A DNA stretch of 62,996 bases from Streptomyces corallincola. Lineage in GTDB: Bacteria > Actinomycetota > Actinomycetes > Streptomycetales > Streptomycetaceae. Position numbers and translations under genes: made by a program. The notes under the pieces were generated by a model. The model was not told the origin of the DNA. It was given only the letters and a program-made list of their open reading frames with translations, and ran no database searches. Shown here one piece after another: positions 44,270-54,848 of the stretch (its first letter is position 1; each line of letters starts with the position of its first letter). The DNA lies in assembly GCF_019104725.1 (NCBI RefSeq), contig NZ_JAHRXF010000036.1, positions 1 to 62,996 on the forward strand, in the 5' to 3' direction.

Positions 44270-45811
44270 TCAATGCACCTGGCGCGCCCCCTCCTGTCGT
44301 ACGGGGAACACCCGCGGGGCGATCAGCAGGAGTGCCAGGAAGGCCAGGGCCGCCGCGCAGGAGGCGCCGAAGTAGACCGCGTGGACCGCTGCGGCGATGG
44401 CGCGGCGGGTGGCTTCGGGGGCGGCGCCGGTGTCGAGGGCGCGGGTGACGGAGTCGAGGTCGCCGGTGCCGCCGAGGCGGGCGGCGAGGACGCCGTTGGC
44501 GATGGCGCCGAAGAGGGAGGCGCCGAGGGTCTGGCCGGTCTGGCGGCAGAAGAGGATCGAGGCGGTGGCGGTGCCGCGCTCGGACCAGCCGACGGTGGAC
44601 TGCACGCCGATGATCAGCGGCAGCTGGAACAGGCCGAGGACCGCGCCGAGTACGAGCATCAGCAGCGCGGGCTGCCACCAGGCGCCGGGGTAGGGCAGGA
44701 ACGGGAACGCGAGCAGGACGAGCGCGCCGAGGCCGATGCCGAGCAGCGCGGTGTCGCGGAAGCCGATGCGCCGGTACACGTGCTGGCTGAGCGCGGCGGA
44801 CGCGGACCAGGTCAACGTCCAGACGCAGAGCACCAGTCCGGCCGCCGCCGGGCCGAGTCCGAGCACCGACTGCGCGTAGGTCGGCAGGAACACCGAGGGC
44901 GCCACCATCAGCAGGCCGAGCGCGCCGAGGGCGAGGTTGACGGCGGCGATGGTGCGACGCCGCCACACCCACCCCGGAATGATCGGCTCCGCCGCGCGCC
45001 GCTCCACCCGTACGACCAGGGCGACCAGGGCGAGGCCCGCGCCGAACAGGCCGAGCGAGGGCGCGGACAGCCACGGCCAGGCCACTCCGCCCTGGACGAG
45101 CGCGGTCAGCAGCACCCCGCCGCACGCGAACACCGAGAGCGCGCCCGCCCAGTCCACGCGGGTCCGCTCGGGCCGTGCCCGGTCGGGTTCGTGCAGGTGG
45201 CGGACGATCAGCCAGAGCGCGGCGGCGCCGATCGGCAGGTTGACGAGGAAGATCCAGCGCCATCCGGCGTACGCGGCGAGCAGTCCGCCGAGTCCCGGCC
45301 CGGCGACCGCCGACACCGCCCAGACGCTGGACAGCCGTGCCTGGATGCGGGGGCGTTCGGCGAGCGGGTAGAGGTCGGCGGCGAGCGTCTGCACGGTGCC
45401 CTGCAACGCGCCGCCGCCCAGGCCCTGTACGACCCGGAACGCGATCAGCGCCGCCATGTTCCAGGCGCCCGCGCAGAGCAGCGATCCGAGGAGGAACAGG
45501 GCGGCGCCCGCGACCAGTACGGGTTTGCGGCCGAAGGTGTCCGACAGCTTGCCGTACACCGGGAGGGTGACGGTCACGGTGAGCAGGTAGCCCGAGAACA
45601 GCCAGGAGAAGACGGAGAAACCGCCGAGGTCACCGACGATCTGCGGGACGGCGGTGGAGACGATGGTCGCGTCGAGCGCGGCCAGCGCCATCGACAGCAT
45701 CAGCGCGGCGACGACGGCGCCTCTGCGTCTCGGGGTGGGGGGAGGGGAGCCCTTGAGGGGGGCTCCGATGGGCTCGGGGGGCGCGGCTGGGCCGGGGGAT
45801 GTGGCGGGGCC
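44270..45811 (-). CDS. MFS transporter, DHA2-type multidrug exporter (5' end lost in poly-G)
   Basis: A major facilitator of at least 476 reliable residues with about 14 helices. Family marks are LDATIVSTAVPQIVGDLGG, the loop motif YGKLSDTFGRK, RVVQGLGGGALQGTVQTLAADLYP and the DHA2-type GPGLGGLLAAYAGWRWIFLVNLPIG. The first Met in clean sequence is at 45700; upstream residues (PIGAPLKGSPPPTPRRRGAVVA) look native but no start codon appears before the frame runs into the poly-G tract. The N-terminus is therefore unknown. The substrate cannot be assigned. It is convergent with the ankyrin gene. Confidence 0.85.
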   Translation of the reverse strand, partial: GPATSPGPAAPPEPIGAPLKGSPPPTPRRRGAVVAALMLSMALAALDATIVSTAVPQIVGDLGGFSVFSWLFSGYLLTVTVTLPVYGKLSDTFGRKPVLVAGAALFLLGSLLCAGAWNMAALIAFRVVQGLGGGALQGTVQTLAADLYPLAERPRIQARLSSVWAVSAVAGPGLGGLLAAYAGWRWIFLVNLPIGAAALWLIVRHLHEPDRARPERTRVDWAGALSVFACGGVLLTALVQGGVAWPWLSAPSLGLFGAGLALVALVVRVERRAAEPIIPGWVWRRRTIAAVNLALGALGLLMVAPSVFLPTYAQSVLGLGPAAAGLVLCVWTLTWSASAALSQHVYRRIGFRDTALLGIGLGALVLLAFPFLPYPGAWWQPALLMLVLGAVLGLFQLPLIIGVQSTVGWSERGTATASILFCRQTGQTLGASLFGAIANGVLAARLGGTGDLDSVTRALDTGAAPEATRRAIAAAVHAVYFGASCAAALAFLALLLIAPRVFPVRQEGARQVH

Positions 45812-45812
45812 A

Positions 45813-45932
<120 letters not shown>

Positions 45933-45934
<2 letters not shown>

Positions 45935-46760
45935 TGCGGCGGGTGCGGGGCGGTTCGCCCAGGGCCTGGGCGCGTACGCGGGCACAGCTGCGGTCGATCA
46001 GCCGGGAGACGTGCATCTGGGAGATGCCCAGCTCGTGGGCGATGCTGCTCTGGGTGCGGTCCTGGAAGAACCGCATGTACAGGATGGCGCGTTCGCGCTC
46101 CGGCAGCCTGCGCAGTCCCTCCTTCACGGCTTCCCGGTCCAGCACGGTGTCGTAGGCGGCCTCGGCGACGCCCAGCGTGTCGGTGAGGTGGTAGCCGTCG
46201 TCGGAGGTGGTGAGTTCGGCGTCCAGGGAGAGGGTGCTGAAGCTCTCCAGGGCCTCCAGACCGTCGATGACCTCTTCCTCGGTCAGTCCGGTGCGGGCGG
46301 CGAGCTCGGCGGTGCCGGGTTCGGGGCCGTCGGCGTACCGCATGAGCTCACGCCGGGCGACCCGGACACGGTTGCGCAGTTCCTGGACGCGGCGCGGGAC
46401 CCGTACGGCCCACATGCGGTCCCGGAAGTGCCGTTTCACCTCGCCGGTGATGGTGGGTACGGCATAGCTCTCGAAGGCGCCGCGCTCGGGTTCGTACTTG
46501 TCGATGGCCTTGACCAGTCCGAGGGCGGCGACCTGGCGCAGGTCCTCGACGGCCTCGCCCCGGTCTCGGAAGCGGCTCGCTATGCGGTGGGCCATCGGCA
46601 GCCAGGCGGCGATCAGCCGGTCGCGCACGGCGTCCCGCGCGGGTCCGTCGTCCAGTTCGGCCATCCGGGTGAACAGTACGGCCGTGTCGGGGGCGTCGTC
46701 GTGCGGGCGGCGGGTGGCCGCGGGCGTGCGGGATCGGCTCGGTGACATGTCGGTCGGCAT
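45933..46760 (-). CDS. SigB/SigF-type alternative sigma factor (3' end lost in poly-G)
   Basis: About 270 native residues of a group 3 sigma factor. Region 2 includes MAHRIASRFRDRGEAVEDLRQVAALGLVKAIDKYEPERGAFE-type sequence at 55-98, region 3 lies at about 115-175, and region 4 has LPERERAILYMRFFQDRTQSSIAHELGISQMHVSRLIDR (about 219-257, the -35-binding HTH). ATG at 46760. All functional regions are present, and the reading frame then enters the poly-G tract as polyproline, so only the extreme C-terminus and stop are missing. No anti-sigma or anti-anti-sigma gene is adjacent. In Streptomyces such factors serve stress or spore development. Confidence 0.88.
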
Positions 46761-47063
46761 GCGGAATCGCTCCTGAGCTGTGATTCCAGGGCGCGGCCGG
46801 ATGCGGTCCGGTCCGGGCCCGAAGGCGTTGTCAGGGATCACCGCAGCGGCGAGAGGCGCCCGGTCACTGGAGGTCCGGCCGCCGGGCGTTTCCGCTGGGC
46901 GTGCGCCTCCAGTCCGAAGCACGAACTCCCGTCTGCCCGGCGGGAGGACACGCAAACACGCCGTCCGCCCCGGTTCCGGCCCGCGACACGTGGCGAACTG
47001 CCGGGTGTGGATGGCGCCACTCCCGGTACTCGCGGTGCACGGGGTTGAGCAGCCAGCCCCGGT

Positions 47064-47094
47064 GGCCTTCCGGGGACCCGCTCCCCGGAAGGCC
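47064..47094. terminator. 13-bp perfect stem-loop
   Basis: GGCCTTCCGGGGA (47064-47076) pairs perfectly with TCCCCGGAAGGCC (47082-47094) across a 5-nt loop. No gene ends immediately before it on either strand, so its client transcript is unclear. Confidence 0.6.
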
Positions 47095-47205
47095 GCTCAC
47101 CGCCCGGCACGGGGTGTCTCCGGCGGCCCGCGTGCATGAGCGGGGCGGGCGCGGTGCTCCGGCGTGGTGAGACGTGCCCACGGGGTCGGGCACCCCTGCC
47201 CACAC

Positions 47206-47246
47206 ACATGGGGCCGACCTCCTGGGTGGAGGTCGGCCCCATGTGG
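47206..47246 (-). terminator. 18-bp perfect stem-loop terminator
   Basis: Arms 47206-47223 and 47229-47246 pair perfectly around a 5-nt loop, the strongest hairpin in the window. It lies 121 bp downstream of the minus-strand secreted-protein gene and probably ends its transcript. Confidence 0.8.
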
Positions 47247-47367
47247 TCAGCGCACATATGGCGGACGGAAGTTGTGGCTGCCCGGCCAGTCCGCGAGGTC
47301 AGCCCGGCCCGTGTGGGCCCGTGTGGCCCGTGTGGGCCGTCTGGTTCGTCCGGTTCGTCCGGTCCGC

Positions 47368-48237
47368 TCAGTAGCGGTCCAGGATCAGGCCCGTCTTCAG
47401 GATGTCGCCCTTGTAGAGCCAGCCGTGGGAGTCGGCGACGCTGATGGCGTCGGCGTGGAGCTTGGCGGCGTCGTTGTAGTTGTCGGTCTTGAAGGACAGC
47501 TCGGTGATGTACTCGGTGCCGGAGCCGGAGGCGCTGACGACCGGGACGACCTCGATACTGGCGTCGTCGGAGACCTCCCAGGCACCGCCCCAGACCTGGG
47601 AGGTGACGGGGCCGTGCTGGCGGGACGCCTGGAGGGTGGTCTTGCCCCAGCCCTTGGACTTCCAGTCCTGGAGCTTGCCGGGGATGTCCGCGACCAGCCA
47701 GCCCAGACCCGTGCTCGACGCGGGCAGCGCGGTGCCGGAGTAGCCGGAGGCGCTGTGGGACTTCTCGTTGCTGAAGCTGAGGGTCTGCTTGGAGTAGCCC
47801 CAGTCCACCTCGGCGTCGTAGTTGGTGTCGCTGCTGTCGAACCCGGCGGCGTTGGCCGTGGTGAGGGCGCCGTTGATGTCGCCGTTGCTGACGGGGAAGC
47901 GCATCTTGTACGTCTCCTCGAAGGAGGAACCGCTCTTGTGCCGCAGCCGTGCGTCCCAGCCCTGGCCGTTGAGGTCGAGGGCGCCGGTGTCGAAGTAGGC
48001 GTACGAACGCGCCTTGGCGGAGCCGGTGATGCCGAACGCCGACTTCACGGCGGCGAGCGGCGCGTGCGAGGAGTCGAGCGCGGCGGTCGTGAGGTTGACC
48101 TTGACCTCGTAGGTCGGCACCGCGTTGGACGCGGCCTGCGCCGGGGCCGTCGCGGCGAACAGGGACGCCGAAGCGGCCAGGGCCACCGCCGCTGCGGTGG
48201 CGGGACGGAGGCGGGCGGCACGAGAAGTGATCTTCAT
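47368..48237 (-). CDS. secreted protein, possibly CYTH/triphosphate-tunnel-like
   Basis: A 289-residue protein with a clear Sec signal peptide (KITSRAARLRPATAAAVALA, cleavage after APAQA near residue 36). The mature part alternates short beta-strands rich in charged residues (TYEVKVNL, WDARLRHKSG, EETYKMRFPV, DAEVDWGYSKQTLSFS, ITELSFKTDN), reminiscent of the CYTH triphosphate-tunnel fold, but the N-terminal ExExK signature is not clean. No other family is recognised. No purine-rich ribosome site precedes the ATG. It is divergent from another exported protein gene. Confidence 0.8.
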   Translation of the reverse strand: MKITSRAARLRPATAAAVALAASASLFAATAPAQAASNAVPTYEVKVNLTTAALDSSHAPLAAVKSAFGITGSAKARSYAYFDTGALDLNGQGWDARLRHKSGSSFEETYKMRFPVSNGDINGALTTANAAGFDSSDTNYDAEVDWGYSKQTLSFSNEKSHSASGYSGTALPASSTGLGWLVADIPGKLQDWKSKGWGKTTLQASRQHGPVTSQVWGGAWEVSDDASIEVVPVVSASGSGTEYITELSFKTDNYNDAAKLHADAISVADSHGWLYKGDILKTGLILDRY

Positions 48238-48541
48238 GGGCAGGAGGATGACGGCGTACGGTGATCTCCGGACGACCGCCGGATGCGCAACGGGTGAACT
48301 GCTGACAGCGTGTCGGACGCGTCGTGGGTGCTGTGTGAAACCTGTCCGACGCGCGCGGGGAACGCCGCCGGGCCGTGACAGCGCCACAAACACCCGCATA
48401 CCGCGCCCCTCACCGGGGTGGCGGTGACCGTGCGGCCACGGAGCGAGTTTTTCCTTCCGCCGCGCGGACTCCCGTGTGAGACTGGCGTCCCCGTCCACCT
48501 GCGGACCCTCCTCCGCCCCGCTCCCCCACGAGAAGTGCGAC
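48238..48541. promoter_or_regulatory. divergent promoter region of two exported-protein genes
   Basis: A 304-bp gap between divergent starts. No clear palindrome or consensus promoter was identified; GAGAAG near 48530 is the likely ribosome site of the plus-strand gene. Confidence 0.4.
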
Positions 48542-49456
48542 GTGCGTTCTCTGCCTCTGCCGCTCGCCCTGACCGCGCGCCTGACCCCGGTCGTGGTGCT
48601 CGCCTGCGCCGGGTGGGCGCTGACCTCCGGCCCCGCCGCGCCGACGTCCGCCGAGCACTCCTCGGACCGGTCCGGCACGGCCACCGGGGACGGCGCCGTC
48701 CCGTCGGACGGCTCCAGCACCGCCCCGCCCTCCTACTCCGGCGCGCCCGCGCCCTGTACGAGCGTGCCGGTGGACACCCTCAAGTCCCTGGTGCCGGGGG
48801 CTAAGACGGCCGGGAAGGAGATCCCGTCCACCGACGCCAAGCTGCGCCGCACCTGCTCCTGGAACGCGCTGCGGGGCTTCGACTACCGCTGGCTGGACGT
48901 GTCGTTCGAGGTCGCGGAGTCCAACCAGGAGGCCACGCGGGAGTATCAGCAGCGGGTGTCCGAGAAGAGCGGCGGTGGCGCCGTGCCCGGACTCGGGGAC
49001 AGCGCGTACTCCGTCGTGAACCTCACCACCCAGGACAAGCAGCAGACCCGCGAGGGTGTGGTGCTGGTCCGGGTCGCCAACGCGCTGGTCGTCGTCACGT
49101 ACAACGGCAGCGACTTCGAGACGAAGAAGGCGCCGGACACGGACGAGATCAACAAGGGTGCGATCAGGGCGGCGAAGGCCGCGGTGGCCGCCCTTCAGGG
49201 GCGTGCGGCCGGTGGAGGCTCGGGCAACTCTGGTTCCGGCGGAGGGAGTTCGAGGTCGGGGAAGCCCTCGTCCTCCGGGAAGCCCGATGACTCGGGCACG
49301 TCGGACGCATCCAAGTCGCCCTCCGACAAGCCGAGTTCGTCGTCCTCCGAGAAGCCCGGCGGTTCCGGATCGGATGATTCCGGTGACGCCGGTGACGCTG
49401 GTGACTCCAAGGGCTCGGGTACGACGGACGGTTCGGGCAGCGGCACGTCCGGCTGA
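48542..49456 (+). CDS. exported DUF3558-like protein with Ser/Gly-rich tail
   Basis: A 304-residue protein. The N-terminal hydrophobic segment (LTPVVVLACAGWALTSG) is a signal peptide with Cys at about residue 21, so it may be a lipoprotein although the lipobox is weak. A compact domain at about 60-220 has two Cys (PCTSVPV and RTCSWN) and the pattern FEVAESNQEATREYQQ, VPGLGDSAYSV, LVRVANALVVVTYNG, resembling DUF3558 domains of actinobacterial lipoproteins. The last 85 residues are Ser/Gly/Asp/Lys-rich and disordered, a likely wall-spanning or glycosylated tail. Role unknown. Confidence 0.8.
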   Translation: MRSLPLPLALTARLTPVVVLACAGWALTSGPAAPTSAEHSSDRSGTATGDGAVPSDGSSTAPPSYSGAPAPCTSVPVDTLKSLVPGAKTAGKEIPSTDAKLRRTCSWNALRGFDYRWLDVSFEVAESNQEATREYQQRVSEKSGGGAVPGLGDSAYSVVNLTTQDKQQTREGVVLVRVANALVVVTYNGSDFETKKAPDTDEINKGAIRAAKAAVAALQGRAAGGGSGNSGSGGGSSRSGKPSSSGKPDDSGTSDASKSPSDKPSSSSSEKPGGSGSDDSGDAGDAGDSKGSGTTDGSGSGTSG

Positions 49457-49553
49457 GCGGCCGGTCCCCCGGAGCCCGTACGGCGACGGGGGCGCCCGGT
49501 GTCGTACCGGCCGCCCCCGCCCCGGGAGTTCGGCCCGCGCGGGCCGAGGAGGT

Positions 49554-51089
<1,536 letters not shown>

Positions 51090-51169
51090 GGGCGGGCCCA
51101 ATCGGAGAGGGACGGAACGGAGGAGGCCGTGCGGGTGGCTCCGAGGGGGGGTGCGCCCGATCGCCGTGC

Positions 51170-51223
51170 CGTATGTGGTGGCGCCACATGTGGTGCTGTC
51201 ACATGTGGCGCTGTCACATGTCG
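51170..51223. promoter_or_regulatory. four 15-bp-spaced CACATGTGG-type repeats upstream of the permease gene
   Basis: CGTATGTGG (51170), CACATGTGG (51185), CACATGTGG (51200) and CACATGTCG (51215) start exactly 15 bp apart; the core CACATGTG is palindromic. They lie 80-135 bp upstream of the NCS1 permease start. They look like a multi-site operator, but the regulator is not identified. Confidence 0.6.
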
Positions 51224-51290
51224 TGGTGCGGTGCGAGCGCCCTGGCCCCCTTCCCCGGTCGGGGGAAGGGGGAGATCGACAGGGTTGCGG

Positions 51291-52313
51291 TCAGCGGGCG
51301 TCGAGCGCCGGGATGACCCGGGTGCCGTAGGCGTCGATGACGGCCTCCTGCGCGTCGTGCATGTCGTACACGGCGAACTGGTCCACGCCCAGGTCGCGCA
51401 GCGCGGCCAGTTTCTCGATGTGCGCCTCGGGCGGCCCGATCAGACAGAAGCGGTCCACGATCTCGTCGGGCACGAACCGGGTGTCCGGGTTGTCGCTGCG
51501 CCCGTGGTGGGCGTAGTCGTAGCCCTGGCGGGCCTTGATGTAGTCGGTGAGTTCGGCGGGTACGGCGGCGGAGTCGGCGCCGTACTTCTCCACGAGGTCG
51601 GCCACGTGGTTGCCAACCATGCCGCCGAACCAGCGGCACTGGTCGCGGGCGTGGGCGAGCGCCTCGGGCGAGTCGTCCTCGGTGACGTAGGCGGGTGCGG
51701 CGACGCAGATGGTGACCTCGGCCGGGTCGCGCCCCGCGGCGGAGGCGGCGTCGCGGACGGCCTTGACCATGTACTCGGTGAGGTAGAGGTCGGCGAGCTG
51801 GAGGATGAACCCGTCGGCCTCCTCACCGGTCATCTTCAGCGCCTTCGGCCCGTACGCGGCCATCCAGACGGGGAGTCGGGCGCCGGGCCCGATCCAGGGG
51901 AAGCGGATCACGGTGCCGCCGAGGTCGGCCTCGTCGCCCCGGCCGAGGGCGCGGATGACCTTCATGGCCTCGCTGATCCGGGCGAGGGTGTTGGGCTTGC
52001 GTCCGGCGACGCGCATGGCGGAGTCGCCGCGCCCGATGCCGCAGACCGTGCGGTTGCCGAACATGTCGTTGAGGGTGGCGAAGGTGGAGGCGGTGACCTC
52101 CCAGGTGCGGGTGCCGGGGTTGGTGACCATCGGGCCGACGGTGAGCCGTTCGGTCTGGGCGAGGATCTGGCTGTAGATGACGAACGGTTCCTGCCACAGC
52201 ACGGCGGAGTCGAAGGTCCAGCCGTACGTGAAGCCGTTGCGTTCGGCCCGCTTCATCAGGCTGACGACGCGGGAGGCGGGCGGGTCGGTCTGCAGGACGA
52301 GTCCGAAGTCCAT
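51291..52313 (-). CDS. LLM-class flavin/F420-dependent oxidoreductase
   Basis: A 340-residue luciferase-like TIM-barrel protein. Marks include MDFGLVLQTDPPASRVV, TERLTVGPMVTNPGTRTWEVTAS, GRGDSAMRVAGRKPN and PVWMAAYGPKALKMTGEEADGF, placing it in the LLM subgroup found beside hydantoinase/dihydropyrimidinase genes. F420 or FMN could be the cofactor. Chemistry is unknown; the pyrimidine oxygenase RutA belongs to the same superfamily, so a ring oxidation or reduction preceding hydrolysis is plausible. It sits 11 bp downstream of the dihydropyrimidinase gene and is probably cotranscribed. Confidence 0.9.
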   Translation of the reverse strand: MDFGLVLQTDPPASRVVSLMKRAERNGFTYGWTFDSAVLWQEPFVIYSQILAQTERLTVGPMVTNPGTRTWEVTASTFATLNDMFGNRTVCGIGRGDSAMRVAGRKPNTLARISEAMKVIRALGRGDEADLGGTVIRFPWIGPGARLPVWMAAYGPKALKMTGEEADGFILQLADLYLTEYMVKAVRDAASAAGRDPAEVTICVAAPAYVTEDDSPEALAHARDQCRWFGGMVGNHVADLVEKYGADSAAVPAELTDYIKARQGYDYAHHGRSDNPDTRFVPDEIVDRFCLIGPPEAHIEKLAALRDLGVDQFAVYDMHDAQEAVIDAYGTRVIPALDAR

Positions 52314-52324
52314 CGGCGCCACTC

Positions 52325-53728
52325 CTAGTTCAGATACTGGCAGGTGCCGCGCGGGGTGAAGGCGCCGTGCCCGGCCCGCCCGGTGAACTCCCGCTCGGTG
52401 ATGACGGGTTCGCCGCGCGACAGCACGGTCTCGACGCGGCCGGTGATCCGCCGGCCCTCGTAGGCGGAGTAGTCCACGTTCATGTGGTGCGTGTCGGCGG
52501 AGATGATCTGCTCGGCGCGCGGGTCGTAGATGACGATGTCCGCGTCGGCACCGGGGGCGATGGTGCCCTTGCGCGGGTAGAGGCCGAACATGCGGGCCGG
52601 GGTGGCGCAGGCGATCTCGATCCAGCGGCGCCGGGTGATGTGCCCGTCCACCACGGCCTGGTGGAGCAGGTCCATGCGGTTCTCCACGCCCGGCAGCCCG
52701 TTGGGGATCTTGGAGAAGTCGCCGCGGCCGAGTTCCTTCTGCCCGGTGAAGCAGAACGGGCAGTGGTCGGTGGAGACCACCTGGAGGTCGTTGGTGCGCA
52801 GCCCCCGCCAGAGCGCGGCCTGGTGGTCGCGGGGCCGCAGCGGGGTGCTGCACACGTACTTGGCGCCCTCGAAGCCGGGTTCGGCGAGGTTGTCGGTGGA
52901 GAGGAACAGGTACTGCGGGCAGGTCTCGCCGAAGACGTTCAGCCCCTCGTCGCGGGCGCGGGCGAGTTCCGCGACGGCCTCGGTGGCCGAGACGTGCACG
53001 ACGTACAGCGGGGCACCGGCGACCTGGGCGAGCCGGATGGCGCGGTGGGTGGCCTCGGCCTCCAACAGCGCCTTGCGGACCTCGCCGTGGTGGCGGGGGT
53101 CGGTCTCGCCGCGCGCGAGGGCCTGTTCGACCAGGACGTCGATGGCGATGCCGTTCTCGGCGTGCATCATGATCAGCCCGCCGTTGTCGGCGGCCCGCTG
53201 CATGGCCCGCAGGATCTGGCCGTCGTCGGAGTAGAAGACGCCCGGATAGGCCATGAACTGCTTGAAGGAGGTGATCCCCTCCTCCACCAGCAGGTCCATC
53301 TCCTTCAGGGTCTCCTCGTTGACGTCGGAGACGATCATGTGGAAGCCGTAATCGACGGCGCAGTTGCCCTCGGCCTTGGCGTGCCAGGCGTCCAGTCCCT
53401 CGCGGAGGGTGGAGCCGACGCTCTGGATGGCGAAGTCCACGATGGTGGTGGTGCCGCCCCAGGCGGCGGCGCGGGTGCCGGTCTCGAAGGTGTCGGCGGC
53501 GGTGGTGCCGCCGAACGGCATCTCCATGTGCGTGTGGGCGTCCACCCCGCCCGGGATGACGTACTTCCCGGTGGCATCGACGGTCCGCGCGTCGCCAAAC
53601 GCCTCGGCGGCGGGCGTGCCGGTGGCGGCGAGGGCGGCGACGCGGCCGTCCTCGATCAGGACGTCGGCGTGCATCTCGTCGGCCGCGGTGACGACGAGAC
53701 CGCCCCGGATGACGGTACGGCTGCTCAT
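52325..53728 (-). CDS. hydA: dihydropyrimidinase/D-hydantoinase
   Basis: A 467-residue cyclic amidohydrolase that opens dihydrouracil, dihydrothymine or 5-substituted hydantoins. Zinc ligands appear in GGVDAHTHMEMPFGG, the carboxylated Lys in EGITSFKQFMAYPG, His in MHAENG and VVHVS, and Asp in STDHCPF. Normal length, ATG at 53728. The neighbouring ureidopropionase-type nitrilases would hydrolyse its N-carbamoyl product, supporting the dihydropyrimidinase role. Confidence 0.94.
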   Translation of the reverse strand: MSSRTVIRGGLVVTAADEMHADVLIEDGRVAALAATGTPAAEAFGDARTVDATGKYVIPGGVDAHTHMEMPFGGTTAADTFETGTRAAAWGGTTTIVDFAIQSVGSTLREGLDAWHAKAEGNCAVDYGFHMIVSDVNEETLKEMDLLVEEGITSFKQFMAYPGVFYSDDGQILRAMQRAADNGGLIMMHAENGIAIDVLVEQALARGETDPRHHGEVRKALLEAEATHRAIRLAQVAGAPLYVVHVSATEAVAELARARDEGLNVFGETCPQYLFLSTDNLAEPGFEGAKYVCSTPLRPRDHQAALWRGLRTNDLQVVSTDHCPFCFTGQKELGRGDFSKIPNGLPGVENRMDLLHQAVVDGHITRRRWIEIACATPARMFGLYPRKGTIAPGADADIVIYDPRAEQIISADTHHMNVDYSAYEGRRITGRVETVLSRGEPVITEREFTGRAGHGAFTPRGTCQYLN

Positions 53729-53831
53729 GCTCCCTCTCTCCTCCCGGCGGGCGGGGTGAACGGTGCGGATCGGGGCCGGGTGACCGGCGCGGACCGGGCC
53801 GGGCGGGCCGGAGCGGTCGGGGCCGGTGCGG

Positions 53832-54674
53832 TCAGGGCCGGGTCAGCGGGCCGTAGGCGCCCGGCGCGCGGTCCCGGTAGAACTGCCAGCGGTCGCGCAC
53901 CTCGCGGAGCTTGGCGAGGTCGAGGTCGCGGACGACGAGTTCGGTCTCCTTGTCGCTCGCCACCTCCCCGACGAACTGGGCCTCGGGGTCCACGAAGTAG
54001 GTGGTGCCGTAGAAGTCGTTGTCCCCGAGGTCCTCGACACCGACGCGGTTGATGGCGCCGACGAAGTACTCGTTGGCGACGGCGGCGGCGGGCTGCTCCA
54101 ACTGCCAGAGGTAGCGGGAGAGTCCGCGTGAGGTGGCGGAGGGGTTGAAGACGATCTCGGCGCCTTCCAGGCCCAACGCCCGCCATCCCTCGGGGAAATG
54201 GCGGTCGTAGCAGATGTAGACGCCGATGCGGCCGACGGCGGTGTCGAAGACGGGCCAGCCGCTGTTGCCGGGGCGGAAGTAGAACTTCTCCCAGAATCCC
54301 TGCACTTGGGGGATGTGGGTCTTGCGGTACTTGCCGAGGTAGCTGCCGTCGGCGTCGATGACGGCGGCGGTGTTGTAGAGGACGCCGGGCTGCTCCTCCT
54401 CGTACATCGGCAGTACGAGGACGAGGTTCAGTTCGCGGGCGAGGTCCTGGAAGCGGCGGACGGTGGGACCGTCGGGGATGCGTTCGGCGTACTCGTAGAA
54501 CGCCTTGTCCTGGACCTGGCAGAAGTAGGGGCCGTAGAACAGCTCCTGGAAGCACAGGACTTGGGCGCCCTGGGCGGCGGCGTCGCGGGCCGCCCGCTCG
54601 TGCACCTGGATCATGGACTCCTTGTCGCCGGTCCAGGCGGTCTGGAAGAGGGCGGCGCGGATCACTCGGCTCAT
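53832..54674 (-). CDS. nitrilase-superfamily amidohydrolase, beta-ureidopropionase type (copy 1)
   Basis: A 280-residue carbon-nitrogen hydrolase. The Glu-Lys-Cys triad is visible in FQELFYGPYF, KYRKTHIPQ and YICYDRHFPEGW. The sequence closely follows N-carbamoyl-beta-alanine amidohydrolases, which release beta-alanine, CO2 and ammonia from the ring-opened product of dihydropyrimidinase. It shares length and roughly two-thirds of residues, without gaps, with a second copy at 57757-58599. ATG at 54674 with GGAGG-like sequence upstream. It lies between hydA and the PucR gene. Confidence 0.92.
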   Translation of the reverse strand: MSRVIRAALFQTAWTGDKESMIQVHERAARDAAAQGAQVLCFQELFYGPYFCQVQDKAFYEYAERIPDGPTVRRFQDLARELNLVLVLPMYEEEQPGVLYNTAAVIDADGSYLGKYRKTHIPQVQGFWEKFYFRPGNSGWPVFDTAVGRIGVYICYDRHFPEGWRALGLEGAEIVFNPSATSRGLSRYLWQLEQPAAAVANEYFVGAINRVGVEDLGDNDFYGTTYFVDPEAQFVGEVASDKETELVVRDLDLAKLREVRDRWQFYRDRAPGAYGPLTRP

Positions 54675-54848
54675 CGGGAACCTCCGTCGGCTGGGTGTGC
54701 GGTGAGCCTAGGAAGCGCGCGGGCGCGGGGCGACGGGCAGCGTGTCACGTCCGGGGCGGCGGTGCGTGTCACCGTGTCACGGGTCGGCGGGGCCATCGTT
54801 CTCCCAAGTCGTGCGGGGTGTACGGGTACGGGGCGGGTGCGGGTGGGG
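54675..54848. promoter_or_regulatory. promoter region with three GTGTCAC repeats
   Basis: GTGTCAC occurs at 54742, 54766 and 54774 in the gap between the PucR gene and nitrilase copy 1. TGTCAC is also part of the repeats upstream of the permease (51198, 51213). They could be sites for one regulator, the PucR protein being the nearest candidate. Confidence 0.45.

Larger units (their letters stand above)
46761..47367. other. 607-bp gene-free region with two strong hairpins
   Basis: No convincing coding region is seen. It contains the promoter side of the sigma gene and two strong inverted repeats described separately. Small open frames here lack ribosome sites and family resemblance. Confidence 0.5.

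Noticed and set aside
51170..51223. Possible CRISPR-like repeat
   Set aside because: Units are 9 bp with 6-bp gaps, with no unique spacers and no cas genes; it looks like an operator array.
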